In this document: positions 7,697 to 15,652 of the stretch, in pieces
Position numbering within the stretch: position 1 is the first letter of the stretch
Layout: each line of letters opens with the position of its first letter
NCBI GenBank assembly: GCA_009835515.1
Contig: VXXH01000359.1
Location: 1-16,074, forward strand
DNA from: Candidatus Poribacteria bacterium
Lineage (GTDB): Bacteria > Poribacteria > WGA-4E > WGA-3G
Direction of reading: 5' to 3'
DNA: 16,074 nucleotides
Program-made: the position numbers and the translations under genes
The notes under the pieces: model-generated
What the model was told of the DNA's origin: nothing
The model's database searches: none
What the model saw: the letters and a program-made list of their open reading frames with translations, nothing else

Positions 7697-8458
7697 TTAG
7701 CATCCCATTAAAAGATTGAAATTCTGGGTTGTTATCTCACCGATTGTCTCTACAGTGGTGCTGCGGAGTTCCGCGATATTCTCTGCTACGGCACGGACAT
7801 AAGCCGGTTCATTCCGTTTGCCGCGTCGGAACTGTGGTGCAAGCCATGGACAATCGGTTTCTATCAGGAGTCGATTTTCAGGTACTTCCTTCGCGACGGT
7901 TTGGACATCTTTGGCATTCGGATAGGTCACAATGCCACCAATGCCGATATGGAATCCAATAGCGAGACTCCTGTGCATCAATTCGACATCGCCGGTAAAA
8001 CAGTGCAGGACCCCTCGGATCCTTCCTTGCCGCGCCTCTAAGATGGGTAAGATGTCCATGTAAGCATCGCGGTTGTGGATAACAATAGGCATCTGCAACT
8101 CTTCAGCGAGGTCCAATTGTTCTTCAAACGCCGCTTTTTGTACCGGACGCGGTGAGAGGTTGCGGTAGTAGTCCAATCCCATCTCACCGAGTGCAATCAC
8201 CTTCGGGTGTGCGGCGAGTTCGCGAAAGGTTTTTAGGATTTCGGAGGTCAGATCCTTTGCGTCGTGCGGATGCATCCCGACGGTGGCATAGATGTGTGGA
8301 TGTTTTTCCGCCAATGCCACTGCGCCGAGACTGGTTTCCATATCAAACCCGATAACAAGAATGTTGGTAACAGCGGCTTCGTGTGCCCGTTTTAGGACTG
8401 CATCGCGATCGCGATTGAATTGGGAAAGCTGAATGTGTGCGTGTGAATCAATAAACAT
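7697..8458 (-). CDS. TatD-family metal-dependent hydrolase
   Basis: This complete 253-residue TIM-barrel amidohydrolase-fold enzyme is of the TatD/YcfH type. Metal-site residues are all visible: H6 and H8 in 'SHAH', E92 in 'ALGEMGLDYY', H128 in 'VIHNRDA', H152 in 'LHCFTGD' and D202 in 'IETDCPWLAP'. Members are 3'-5' exonucleases or DNases, or have unknown phosphoesterase activity, and act in the cytoplasm. The ATG at 8458 has AAGGG a few bases upstream. It is 64 bases downstream of the SDR gene and 50 bases upstream of the permease gene, all on one strand. Its position in a sugar cluster is probably incidental. Confidence 0.93.
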   Translation of the reverse strand: MFIDSHAHIQLSQFNRDRDAVLKRAHEAAVTNILVIGFDMETSLGAVALAEKHPHIYATVGMHPHDAKDLTSEILKTFRELAAHPKVIALGEMGLDYYRNLSPRPVQKAAFEEQLDLAEELQMPIVIHNRDAYMDILPILEARQGRIRGVLHCFTGDVELMHRSLAIGFHIGIGGIVTYPNAKDVQTVAKEVPENRLLIETDCPWLAPQFRRGKRNEPAYVRAVAENIAELRSTTVETIGEITTQNFNLLMGC

Positions 8459-8479
8459 TCCGACCCTTAATCCCGGTAA

Positions 8480-8498
8480 GTGCGGTTTGGAACCGCAC
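8480..8498. repeat. Perfect 8-bp palindrome between the SDR and TatD genes
   Basis: GTGCGGTT-TGG-AACCGCAC is a perfect eight-base-pair stem with a three-base loop, lying 25 bases past the SDR stop. No T-run follows on the minus strand, so it resembles an extragenic palindromic repeat or an mRNA-stabilising stem more than a terminator. Confidence 0.55.
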
Positions 8499-8522
8499 GG
8501 ATTTGGAAGGCAGGCTTATAAT

Positions 8523-9233
8523 TTACATCAGAGGCGTTCGGATAACGGTCTCAAGCGTATGCGCACGAGGTGGCTGTGTCACGAGAAATAGGATTAGATC
8601 CGCGACATCCTCTGGAAGCGTCAGATGCTCAATCACATCGTCCGGATGGTTATCACGACGCATCTTGGTATCGACTGGTCCCGGACAGACAACCGAGGCT
8701 TTCACACCGTGTGGTCGCCCTTCATTGTTCGTCGTCTCGGTGAAACCGATAACGGCGAATTTGGAGGCGCAATACGCCCCACCGTTGACGTGTCCAAATT
8801 TACCGGAGACCGAGGAGACATTAACGATATGTCCATACTTCCGCTCGCACATGTGGCCGAAGACGGCTTGTGTGCCGAGAAATACGCCTTTGAGGTTGAC
8901 CGCCATTGTTAAATCCCAGTCTTCTTCCCGAATCTTCGGAATCGGATTGTGGATCGCCACACCTGCGTTGTTGACGAGGATGTCCACCTTGCCGAAGGTA
9001 TCAAGCGTTCGTGCAACCATGGCATCAACATCAGTTTTCAGCTGGATGTCGGTTGTGATAGCGAGTGCGCGTCTACCGAGTTGTGTTACCTCTTCAGCGA
9101 CGGCAGATATCTCAGTGTCAGTCCGTGCGGCAAGAACGATGTCTGCGCCTTCTCTGGCAAATGCGAGAGCCGTTGAGCGACCGATGCCGCGCCCACCCCC
9201 TGTGATAATAGCGATACGGTTTTCAAGTTTCAC
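8523..9233 (-). CDS. Short-chain dehydrogenase/reductase (classical SDR, FabG-like)
   Basis: This 236-residue NAD(P)-dependent oxidoreductase has a complete classical SDR motif set: cofactor loop TGGGRGIG (11-18), 'NNAG' (88-91), N113, active serine at 140-141 in 'VNVSSVSG', and Y154-x3-K158 in 'YCASK', followed by 'CPGPVDT'. The residue ending beta-2 is R37 in 'AARTD', consistent with NADPH preference, though this is weak evidence. The substrate is unknown. In this context a sugar or sugar-acid alcohol group is a reasonable guess. The start is GTG at 9233, supported by AAGGAGG four to five bases upstream. It follows the MR/MLE gene after 133 bases and probably belongs to the same transcription unit. 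Confidence 0.92.
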   Translation of the reverse strand: MKLENRIAIITGGGRGIGRSTALAFAREGADIVLAARTDTEISAVAEEVTQLGRRALAITTDIQLKTDVDAMVARTLDTFGKVDILVNNAGVAIHNPIPKIREEDWDLTMAVNLKGVFLGTQAVFGHMCERKYGHIVNVSSVSGKFGHVNGGAYCASKFAVIGFTETTNNEGRPHGVKASVVCPGPVDTKMRRDNHPDDVIEHLTLPEDVADLILFLVTQPPRAHTLETVIRTPLM

Positions 9234-9264
9234 GAGTCCTCCTTAAAGTAGTAAGTTAAGTGTC

Positions 9265-9362
9265 GCGAGCACAACTCGCTTTTACAGCAAAACCATTCAT
9301 TATAGATCGCGGGCGACAAGAAATACGCAGAAACACCCAAGCAAAAACACTCGCTCCTACAG
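9265..9362. repeat. Degenerate repeated element between MR/MLE and SDR genes
   Basis: ACTCGCTTTTACAG (9274-9287) and ACTCGCTCCTACAG (9349-9362) match at 12 of 14 positions. The first is part of a stem GCGAG-CACAA-CTCGC (9265-9279). The rest of the 133-base gap shows no gene. The pattern suggests two decayed copies of a small intergenic repeat. Confidence 0.4.
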
Positions 9363-9366
9363 GGTA

Positions 9367-10452
9367 TTACTGAATTTGATATGCTGCGAGCTTCTGTTTG
9401 TTGAACAGAATACCGTGCCCTGGACGATCAGGCGGTGAAAAGTGCCCGTCTCTGAGCGTCAACGTGTCGTCAAGTACCGGATCAAGTGAAGGTATATATT
9501 CCACAAAAAGCGAGTGTGGTACTGCAGCAGAGAGATGCACATGCAAATCCATTAGGAAATGTGGGGAGACAGAGAGTCCAAAACATTCCGCGGTGTGTGC
9601 GACCTTCATCCATTCAGAGATACCGCCGACGCGCACAGCGTCCGGTTGCAGAATGTCCGCTGCCCCCTGTGCGATATACTCCTTAAAGACATATTTATTG
9701 TAAATCGTCTCGCCGATAGCGATCGGAATCGTAGTTTTCTCGCGCAGTGTCACATGGCTCTCCACATCATCTGCCTCGATGGGCTCCTCAAACCAGAAAA
9801 GGTCTGCCCCTTCAACGCGACACGCGAGTTGAATGGCTTCGCGTGCGTTCCACTTCATGTTGGCATCAATCATAAGATAGGGTTCTTGTCCAATCGCCTT
9901 CCTGACAGCGAAGATACGCGCCACGTCTTCGTAGAGACTGTCGCGTCCGACTTTAATCTTGATACCTTTGAAGCCTTGCTCCACAAATTCCACGGACTGT
10001 CTGACGAGTTCGTCTTCGGAGAGATGGAGCCAACCGCCGTCTGTGTTGTAGACGGGAACAGCAGCTCTCGCGCCACCGAGGAGTTGATAAAGCGGTAACT
10101 CGGCGCGCTTTGCCATGAGGTCCCAGAGCGCGATGTCTACCGCTGCCATGCCTAAACCGACGATACCACCTCTGCCGACCCAGTGTGTCTCCATCCACAT
10201 CCGATTCCAAATCCGGTCAATGTTAGCGGCATCCTCTTCAAGGAGGATAGGCGTGAGATAGGCATCCATCGTCTGTTTGATTGCCTCGCCACCTTTACCG
10301 ATCGTGTAAGAAAACCCGGTGCCAACAACACCATCTGCATCTTCAATCTCAATGAAAGGGAACTCCATAGAGACAAAGGCTTGGATGGCGTCAACGCGTT
10401 CAACTTCAGGCGGAATATCGTAAAGAGATGTGCGAACTGCTTTAATTCTCAT
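9367..10452 (-). CDS. Mandelate racemase/muconate lactonizing enzyme family protein (enolase superfamily, MR subgroup)
   Basis: This complete 361-residue enolase-superfamily enzyme has a capping domain at about 1-125 and a barrel at about 130-345. The catalytic set of the mandelate racemase subgroup is intact: K165-x-K167 ('KIKVG'), metal ligands D196 ('MIDAN'), E222 ('FEEP') and E248 ('IGE'), then D271 and H298 ('SPHF') as the His-Asp dyad. Such enzymes abstract a proton alpha to a carboxylate. Acid-sugar dehydration or racemisation is the usual outcome, but the substrate cannot be named. The ATG at 10452 is ten bases after the stop of the isomerase-like gene, so the two are surely co-transcribed. 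That pairing supports a role in sugar-acid breakdown. Confidence 0.92.
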   Translation of the reverse strand: MRIKAVRTSLYDIPPEVERVDAIQAFVSMEFPFIEIEDADGVVGTGFSYTIGKGGEAIKQTMDAYLTPILLEEDAANIDRIWNRMWMETHWVGRGGIVGLGMAAVDIALWDLMAKRAELPLYQLLGGARAAVPVYNTDGGWLHLSEDELVRQSVEFVEQGFKGIKIKVGRDSLYEDVARIFAVRKAIGQEPYLMIDANMKWNAREAIQLACRVEGADLFWFEEPIEADDVESHVTLREKTTIPIAIGETIYNKYVFKEYIAQGAADILQPDAVRVGGISEWMKVAHTAECFGLSVSPHFLMDLHVHLSAAVPHSLFVEYIPSLDPVLDDTLTLRDGHFSPPDRPGHGILFNKQKLAAYQIQ

Positions 10453-10462
10453 GGGTGCTCGC

Positions 10463-11335
10463 CTATTGCTTTAAGTTTTCGATCATCGGCAGCAATTTTT
10501 CGATACAGATGCGCGAGGCTTCCTCACCGGCTTCAGAAAAAGCCTGTCCACCGGGTTTATTGAGGATGGCATCGTCAATTTTCAGCGAGGGTCGCCAGTG
10601 CGTTTCAAGACAGAGATGCCCTTCATACCCGTCATCAATGAAGGCTTGCAGCTGTCCTTGCCAGTCAATAACGCCATCACCAACGGGGACGGATTCCATT
10701 TCGCCGGTATCGGGGTTTGGTGCCGCGTCCTTGAGATGTGCATGGATCATTGTCGGTTTCATCTGATTGTATGCATCGGGGTATGGTGTCTCGCCGCCCT
10801 TTGCATGCGCTTCGTTGGCAGGGTCCCAGATACCACGGATATTCGGAGAATCAATCTGCTCAATAAATTCCGCTGTGAGTTTAGCGGTACTGAGCGAAGT
10901 CGTAGATTCGTTTTCCATGCCGAGCACGATGCCTTCGCCGTCTATCATCCTGCGCGGTTCATCGTAGGCAGCGATAATGTCGTCCCACCGTTCCTCGGTT
11001 TCCCCGGTGTCCCAGAAGACAAAAGTACGGATAAGATTGGTATCAAAAGCCTTTGCTGTACGGATGCATCCTTTCAGTATATCAAGGTGCTCTTTCCGTT
11101 CTTCAGCGTTATCCATATCGCATTTAAAAAACGGGGAGGCAACGCCGATAATCTCAATGTCGGTGCCATCAAGTAGGCGTTTCATCTCGTCAATGTCGGC
11201 TTCAGTGAGTTCATGTGGAAGCTTATCCCAGACGGAACGAATTTCGATAGAGTGTAGGTTGAAATCTTTCACAAAATTGACAACGGTGGCGAAGTCCTGT
11301 GAAACTTCGTCGCCGATAACGCCAAGTTTAAACAT
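10463..11335 (-). CDS. Sugar phosphate isomerase/epimerase-like TIM-barrel protein (AP endonuclease 2 family)
   Basis: This 290-residue protein of the xylose-isomerase-like TIM-barrel family includes hydroxypyruvate isomerase, tagatose 3-epimerase and inosose dehydratase relatives. Four metal-site positions are visible: E141 in 'LGMENES', D171 in 'GIWDPAN', H198 and H200 in 'MIHAHLKD', and E244 in 'CLETHW'. It probably interconverts ketoses or dehydrates a polyol in the cytoplasm. The exact substrate is unknown. The ATG at 11335 has AAGGAG (11351-11346) ten bases upstream. It is the first gene of the minus-strand run and lies directly behind a candidate promoter. Confidence 0.9.
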   Translation of the reverse strand: MFKLGVIGDEVSQDFATVVNFVKDFNLHSIEIRSVWDKLPHELTEADIDEMKRLLDGTDIEIIGVASPFFKCDMDNAEERKEHLDILKGCIRTAKAFDTNLIRTFVFWDTGETEERWDDIIAAYDEPRRMIDGEGIVLGMENESTTSLSTAKLTAEFIEQIDSPNIRGIWDPANEAHAKGGETPYPDAYNQMKPTMIHAHLKDAAPNPDTGEMESVPVGDGVIDWQGQLQAFIDDGYEGHLCLETHWRPSLKIDDAILNKPGGQAFSEAGEEASRICIEKLLPMIENLKQ

Positions 11336-11366
11336 AGTTGTGTTTCTCCTTTGAAACTTTTACGAC

Positions 11367-11395
11367 ATGTTAACACAGCACAATGTTAATAGCAA
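11367..11395 (-). promoter_or_regulatory. Candidate promoter of the sugar-enzyme gene run
   Basis: In the minus direction TTGCTA (11395-11390) and TAACAT (11372-11367) are separated by 17 bases, which puts a start near 11360, about 25 bases before the first ATG. TGTTAA occurs twice here (11368-11373 and 11384-11389), the first inside the palindrome TGTTAACA, and these could be regulator contacts. Confidence 0.35.
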
Positions 11396-11408
11396 GCAGG
11401 ATTTTCCG

Positions 11409-11436
11409 TTGAGTATTTCGACCAATATGTTATCAT
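11409..11436 (+). promoter_or_regulatory. Candidate distal promoter of the VIT/VWA gene
   Basis: TTGAGT (11409-11414) and TATCAT (11431-11436) are spaced by 16 bases. The -10 element overlaps a perfect inverted repeat, so repression by a bound regulator is conceivable. Confidence 0.3.
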
Positions 11437-11440
11437 ATTG
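11423..11440. promoter_or_regulatory. Candidate operator: perfect inverted repeat in the divergent intergenic region
   Basis: CAATATG-TTAT-CATATTG has perfect seven-base arms and lies between the divergent isomerase and VIT/VWA genes. AT-rich symmetric sites of this size in such positions often bind dimeric regulators. No regulator gene is adjacent. Confidence 0.4.
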
Positions 11441-11497
11441 ATAAAGTGAAAGGGCATGACGGGTACCAAAGTCAACGCGATATGCAACCTTTTTGTC

Positions 11498-11527
11498 TTT
11501 ACAGTGTGTTATTACAAACAATATAGT
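11498..11527 (+). promoter_or_regulatory. Likely promoter of the VIT/VWA gene
   Basis: TTTACA (11498-11503) and TATAGT (11522-11527) each match the housekeeping consensus at five of six bases, with an 18-base spacer. Transcription would start near 11534, about 100 bases before the ATG at 11633. It is the best promoter match in the 297-base gap 11336-11632. Confidence 0.5.
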
Positions 11528-11632
11528 AAATCCAAAAACCAACACGGTTTCGGCATTTTGCTGATTCAAACCCAGTAACATCCAAATGTATTGATTTGGG
11601 CCGAATTGCACATCCAAATCTTGGAGGGTATC

Positions 11633-14539
11633 ATGAAGCAACAGAATTGGATAACTGCATTACTGAGTGTTCTGATAATGCTCGGTATTTCCAAGGGCAC
11701 GGCTTTTACCGAAACGTCGCAGCCTATAATTCCCATGGAACAAGAGATCACGCAAGGGGCATTACGCGTTGAAGTTGACGAACAGATTGTCGAATGCCCA
11801 CTAAAACACACCGATGTAAAAGCAAATATCGCAGGTTTCATTGCCCGCGTCACCGTAACCCAAACCTTCCACAACCCCTACGACGAAAAAATTGAAGCCG
11901 TCTACGTCTTTCCGCTCCCACATACTGCAGCGATAGACGATATGACGATGACCGTCGGGGAACGTCGGGTTGTCGGATTAATTAAACGCCGTGCTGAAGC
12001 GAAAGCCCTCTACCAAGAAGCGATCCGACAGGGAAAGACAGCGAGTCTGTTGGAACAAGAACGTCCCAATATCTTTACACAGTCGGTGGGTAACATCCAG
12101 CCAAACGATGAAGTTCGCATCGAAATCTCTTACGTTGATGTGCTTGATTACGATATGGGCACTTATGAATTCCACTTCCCAATGGTGGTAGGTCCGCGAT
12201 ATATTCCCGGCATTCCGATCTCCAAAATGCCTGATTTACCAGATGAATTACAGGGAAAAGTTGGCAAAACCGAAACACCTTTGGACGCTCCGCCGGACGG
12301 TGCTGACCCGTCAGGAACAGGCGTAGCACCAGACACAGATCGTGTGCCGGATGCTTCACGCATTACCCCGCCGGTGCTCAAGCCGGGTTACCGCACTGCC
12401 CACGACATCAGCCTCGCGGTAGCACTTGATGCGGGTGTGCCGATTCAAGATATTCAGATTGTTAACCACACGGCAGAGGTGGATCGTGTTGACGCGTCAG
12501 GTGCGACGGCAGTGCTGTCACCCGCTGATTCGATACCGAACAAGGATTTTGTGATGAAATACGCCGTTGTCGGCGAAAAGCCGGAGATGGCAGTTTTAGC
12601 GCACTCCGATGAACCCGAACAAGGCTACTTCATGCTTATGATCCAACCCAAACTTGATGCGGCACTTGCCGAAGCACCGCCCCGAGAAATTGTTTTCCTT
12701 GTTGACATCTCAGGTTCAATGCGCGGAGAACCGACCGAAAAAGTGAAAGAGACGATGCACCATTTCCTCCGACGCACGAAACCGAACGACACCCTGCAAG
12801 TCATCACTTTTTCAAGCCACGCAGATAAACTTTTTGAAAAATCGGTGCCAGCGACGCAAGCAAACATTGAACACGCCCTTAATTTCACACAACAGATACG
12901 GGGCGGCGGTGGGACGGAGATGCTCAACGCCATTAAGCTGGTACTCAACGAACCTGTTGACCAAGAACGCGTCCGCATCGTCGTCATGCTCACCGATGGC
13001 TACATCGGCAACGAAGCGGAAATCATCGCTGAAATTGACAGACGGGCAGGGGATCAGATCCGTTTTTCGGCTATCGGTATCGGCACATCGCCGAACCGTT
13101 ATCTGATTGACGGTGTGGCAAAACACGGCGGCGGGGTGGCAGACATGATAGAACTTAACACCGACCCCGGCCCCCTTGTCGCGCAGATCGCCGAGCGCAT
13201 CCATCGTGCACAACTCGCTAAAATCCAGATTGATTGGAACGGACTCTCTGTCTACGAGGCCTACCCGCGTCGCATTCCTGAACTTTGGGCGGGCCGCCCT
13301 GTCATCATGTTTGGACGTTATGGGGCAGGAGGCAGTAAAAAAATTGAACTCTCCGGCAGCGCAGAGGGGAAACCGCTGAAATATAAGCTACATGTGACGC
13401 TGCCCGACGCGCAACCGGCACACGATGTTTTGTCAAAAGTGTGGGCGCGCAAGAAAATCGAAGACATTTCTGCGCAGCTACATGCTGATGATGCCCCAGA
13501 AATTATTGAGGAAATCACGAACATTGCACTCACCCATCGGTTGATGACCCAATACACGAGTTTCGTCGCTGTAGATGAGAATGACATGCAACCGATAGAC
13601 CAAGAAGCGAAAGCACCTCGGCAGGTTGTGGTGCCTGTCCCATTGCCAGAAGGCACTGATTACCAAGGATTCTACAATCAGCGCGCAAGGGTTCCCGCTT
13701 CCGGCATGAAGCGATTGGCAAGAAGTAGTGCCCCGATAACCTCTGCTGCGCCAACCGCACAGTATAGTGTTGTCGATAGAAGTTCAGCTGTTGAGGCGTT
13801 GCAGGTAGATGCAAGCCCTCAAGCAACTGGCATACTCTCCGAAGTAGAGAGAACTTCTGTGCATCCGGAATTTTTAAGAAAGTCTTTGGTCGTACCGTCT
13901 TGGAGACTTTTGGCAGGCGCGATCGATGGTAAAGTTAACAAAGAGGCACTCACGTCACTCCAAAAGGCTTGGGAAGATCCGCGACTTGAAGCAATCCTCA
14001 CCGGAGGCAACCAGTACATTGCCGTCCGTTCTGCCTGGTGTATTCGCACGGCAGCCCAAGCAGTTCCAACCGATGTGGAACTGACAGCACTCTCTGAACG
14101 TGTTCTCTCGAAGGTAACCAAGATCAAACTGCCGAAGCTGCAAGATAACTTGTCCGCCTATCTCAGCACATTGTATGCTGTACTGGCGGGTCAAGGGGAT
14201 GCAGACAAAGATCTGGCGAAGTCGCTGTTGATGAAAATGGATAAAAACGCTTATATGAACATGAAAACAGCGCGTCTGATCGCTGAAGGCTTGCTTAAAC
14301 CGTCTGGCAGGAACGATAAGGCACTACAAGCAGCACTCTCAGCACACGATATTTACGGCGATGATCTTGTGCTGCTAACCTGTCTACTTGCTAAAAATCG
14401 GGGTGGGCAGCTGTGGCAGACCTTCCGTGAGGAATTGCCAGATATAGCACGGCAAAGTCGATTGAACGGACACGTTGCAGTTATCATCAGCCGAATTGAG
14501 GCATCGCACAGGGGCATTCAATTTTCAGTGAAGCGTTAG
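11633..14539 (+). CDS. VIT domain and von Willebrand factor type A domain protein
   Basis: This 968-residue exported protein resembles inter-alpha-trypsin inhibitor heavy chain architecture. It has a signal-like hydrophobic start (about 1-25), a VIT domain at about 40-170 ('VTVTQTFHNPYDEKIEAVYVFPLP' and 'NIFTQSVGNIQPNDEVRIEI'), and a Pro/Asp-rich insert at about 195-250. A VWA domain at about 352-525 has an intact metal-binding MIDAS: D358-x-S360-x-S362, T428 and D455. A further region at about 525-645 ends in the family's typical 'LTHRLMTQYTSFVAVDE'. After a linker, residues about 745-968 are mostly helical and unrecognised. No LPxTG motif or C-terminal membrane segment is seen, unlike the sortase-target relatives. 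The ATG at 11633 is chosen because GGAGG (11623-11627) lies five bases upstream. An in-frame TTG at 11591 would add 14 residues in front of the signal peptide. It likely mediates metal-dependent protein binding at the cell surface. Confidence 0.88.
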   Translation: MKQQNWITALLSVLIMLGISKGTAFTETSQPIIPMEQEITQGALRVEVDEQIVECPLKHTDVKANIAGFIARVTVTQTFHNPYDEKIEAVYVFPLPHTAAIDDMTMTVGERRVVGLIKRRAEAKALYQEAIRQGKTASLLEQERPNIFTQSVGNIQPNDEVRIEISYVDVLDYDMGTYEFHFPMVVGPRYIPGIPISKMPDLPDELQGKVGKTETPLDAPPDGADPSGTGVAPDTDRVPDASRITPPVLKPGYRTAHDISLAVALDAGVPIQDIQIVNHTAEVDRVDASGATAVLSPADSIPNKDFVMKYAVVGEKPEMAVLAHSDEPEQGYFMLMIQPKLDAALAEAPPREIVFLVDISGSMRGEPTEKVKETMHHFLRRTKPNDTLQVITFSSHADKLFEKSVPATQANIEHALNFTQQIRGGGGTEMLNAIKLVLNEPVDQERVRIVVMLTDGYIGNEAEIIAEIDRRAGDQIRFSAIGIGTSPNRYLIDGVAKHGGGVADMIELNTDPGPLVAQIAERIHRAQLAKIQIDWNGLSVYEAYPRRIPELWAGRPVIMFGRYGAGGSKKIELSGSAEGKPLKYKLHVTLPDAQPAHDVLSKVWARKKIEDISAQLHADDAPEIIEEITNIALTHRLMTQYTSFVAVDENDMQPIDQEAKAPRQVVVPVPLPEGTDYQGFYNQRARVPASGMKRLARSSAPITSAAPTAQYSVVDRSSAVEALQVDASPQATGILSEVERTSVHPEFLRKSLVVPSWRLLAGAIDGKVNKEALTSLQKAWEDPRLEAILTGGNQYIAVRSAWCIRTAAQAVPTDVELTALSERVLSKVTKIKLPKLQDNLSAYLSTLYAVLAGQGDADKDLAKSLLMKMDKNAYMNMKTARLIAEGLLKPSGRNDKALQAALSAHDIYGDDLVLLTCLLAKNRGGQLWQTFREELPDIARQSRLNGHVAVIISRIEASHRGIQFSVKR

Positions 14540-14548
14540 AGAATTTTG

Positions 14549-14557
14549 TGATATAAT
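14549..14557 (+). promoter_or_regulatory. Extended -10 promoter of the second MR/MLE gene
   Basis: TGATATAAT is an exact extended -10 element (TGnTATAAT), ten bases past the VIT/VWA stop codon. There is no convincing -35, which is usual for extended -10 promoters. It gives the downstream gene its own start of transcription near 14563. Confidence 0.6.
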
Positions 14558-14619
14558 AGTCAGCTGACACCGAAAGGTATACGGTAGATTTTATGACCGA
14601 ATTCCAAGGAGGAGCACCC

Positions 14620-15633
14620 ATGAAAATCACAGGCTTTGAATATCGGACCGTCTCCATCCCTTTCCTTCCAGCGATACAAGAACACTCGGGCATGGAATAT
14701 CCAACGACCTTGGTCTGGGTACACACAGATGAAGGTCTAACAGGGTTGGGTGAAAGTAATTCTCTGCACAGCGATATTACGGATCAAGCCGACGCAATCG
14801 CTGAAAGGTACGTTGGCAAAAATCTGTGGGATATTGACCTTTCGTCCGAGTCGTTTACCTTTCAAAGTGCTTTTTATGACTTGGCAGGACAAGCGTTGGG
14901 GGTACCGGCGCATAAGTTAATCGGCGAGAAGCATAGGGATAGCGTCGAACTCGCTTACTGGTCGCCACCGATGCCGCCGGAAGCGACAGCGGCAGAAGCA
15001 GAACGCGCCGCAGACCTTGGGTTTCGGGTACACAAGCTCAAAGCGCGTAAGGCAACTATCGTCGAAACGGCGCGCTTAACGCAAGAAGCGTGCGGACCGG
15101 ATTTTCAGATTCGCGTCGATCCGAATACAGAATTCGGAGACTTGGAGACCGGCCTCCGGCTCGCGGAGGAATTGCTCCCGTATAACATCGAAGTCTACGA
15201 AGACCCGATCCGATTTGAGGATTTATCTTGGTATCGCCAGATGCGGGAGAAGGTGGAAGTGCCAGTGGCAAGGCATATCGGGGGCGGGCAAGAGATTTTA
15301 AAGAACATCCGTGCAGATGCAGTGGATGCCATCAATACAGCGGGGAACGTCGCTGGACTGCGGAAGAGTGCCGCCGTTGCTGAAGCCGCGGATTTGCCGA
15401 TCTGGGTGCAGATCTTCGCTTTCGGTTCATGTGTCGCCTCGACCTTCGCTGCACACATGGCATGTACAATACCGAACTGCACGATGCCGATTGACGAACT
15501 CCCGCACATCCGTATTGATGATCTCTCTGGTGGTAGTATGGACTTGTCTAACGGTGCAATCAACCTAACAGACGCACCCGGATTGGGTATCAGTCTTGAT
15601 ATAGATGCCGTTGAGCGGTATCGCATCCGTTAG
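14620..15633 (+). CDS. Divergent enolase-superfamily (MR/MLE-like) protein
   Basis: This 337-residue relative of mandelate racemase/muconate lactonizing enzymes keeps the K139-x-K141 pair ('KLKARK') and the first two metal-ligand positions, D167 ('RVDPN') and E194 ('YEDP'). Where the third ligand glutamate ('IGE' in the neighbour at 9367-10452) should be, it reads 'RHIGG' (218-222). The Asp and His of the catalytic dyad also have no counterpart: 'INTAGN' replaces the Asp region, and there is no 'SPH'. It may have a different metal site, a different reaction or no activity. The ATG at 14620 is chosen because AAGGAGG (14606-14612) lies seven bases upstream. The earlier ATG at 14593 would place that site inside the gene. 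It is 80 bases after the VIT/VWA gene with its own promoter, and ends 19 bases from the convergent hicA. Confidence 0.82.
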   Translation: MKITGFEYRTVSIPFLPAIQEHSGMEYPTTLVWVHTDEGLTGLGESNSLHSDITDQADAIAERYVGKNLWDIDLSSESFTFQSAFYDLAGQALGVPAHKLIGEKHRDSVELAYWSPPMPPEATAAEAERAADLGFRVHKLKARKATIVETARLTQEACGPDFQIRVDPNTEFGDLETGLRLAEELLPYNIEVYEDPIRFEDLSWYRQMREKVEVPVARHIGGGQEILKNIRADAVDAINTAGNVAGLRKSAAVAEAADLPIWVQIFAFGSCVASTFAAHMACTIPNCTMPIDELPHIRIDDLSGGSMDLSNGAINLTDAPGLGISLDIDAVERYRIR

Positions 15634-15652
15634 GCAGCTATCCGTTATAAGT

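Noticed and set aside
11456..11578. Short plus-strand ORF (40 codons) in the leader of the VIT/VWA gene
   Set aside because: Poor ribosome binding site, no family, and the stronger promoter lies inside it.
11360..11641. 93-codon minus-strand reading frame across the divergent intergenic region
   Set aside because: It covers both candidate plus-strand promoters and the operator-like repeat, has no recognisable domain, and overlaps the strong ribosome binding site of the VIT/VWA gene.
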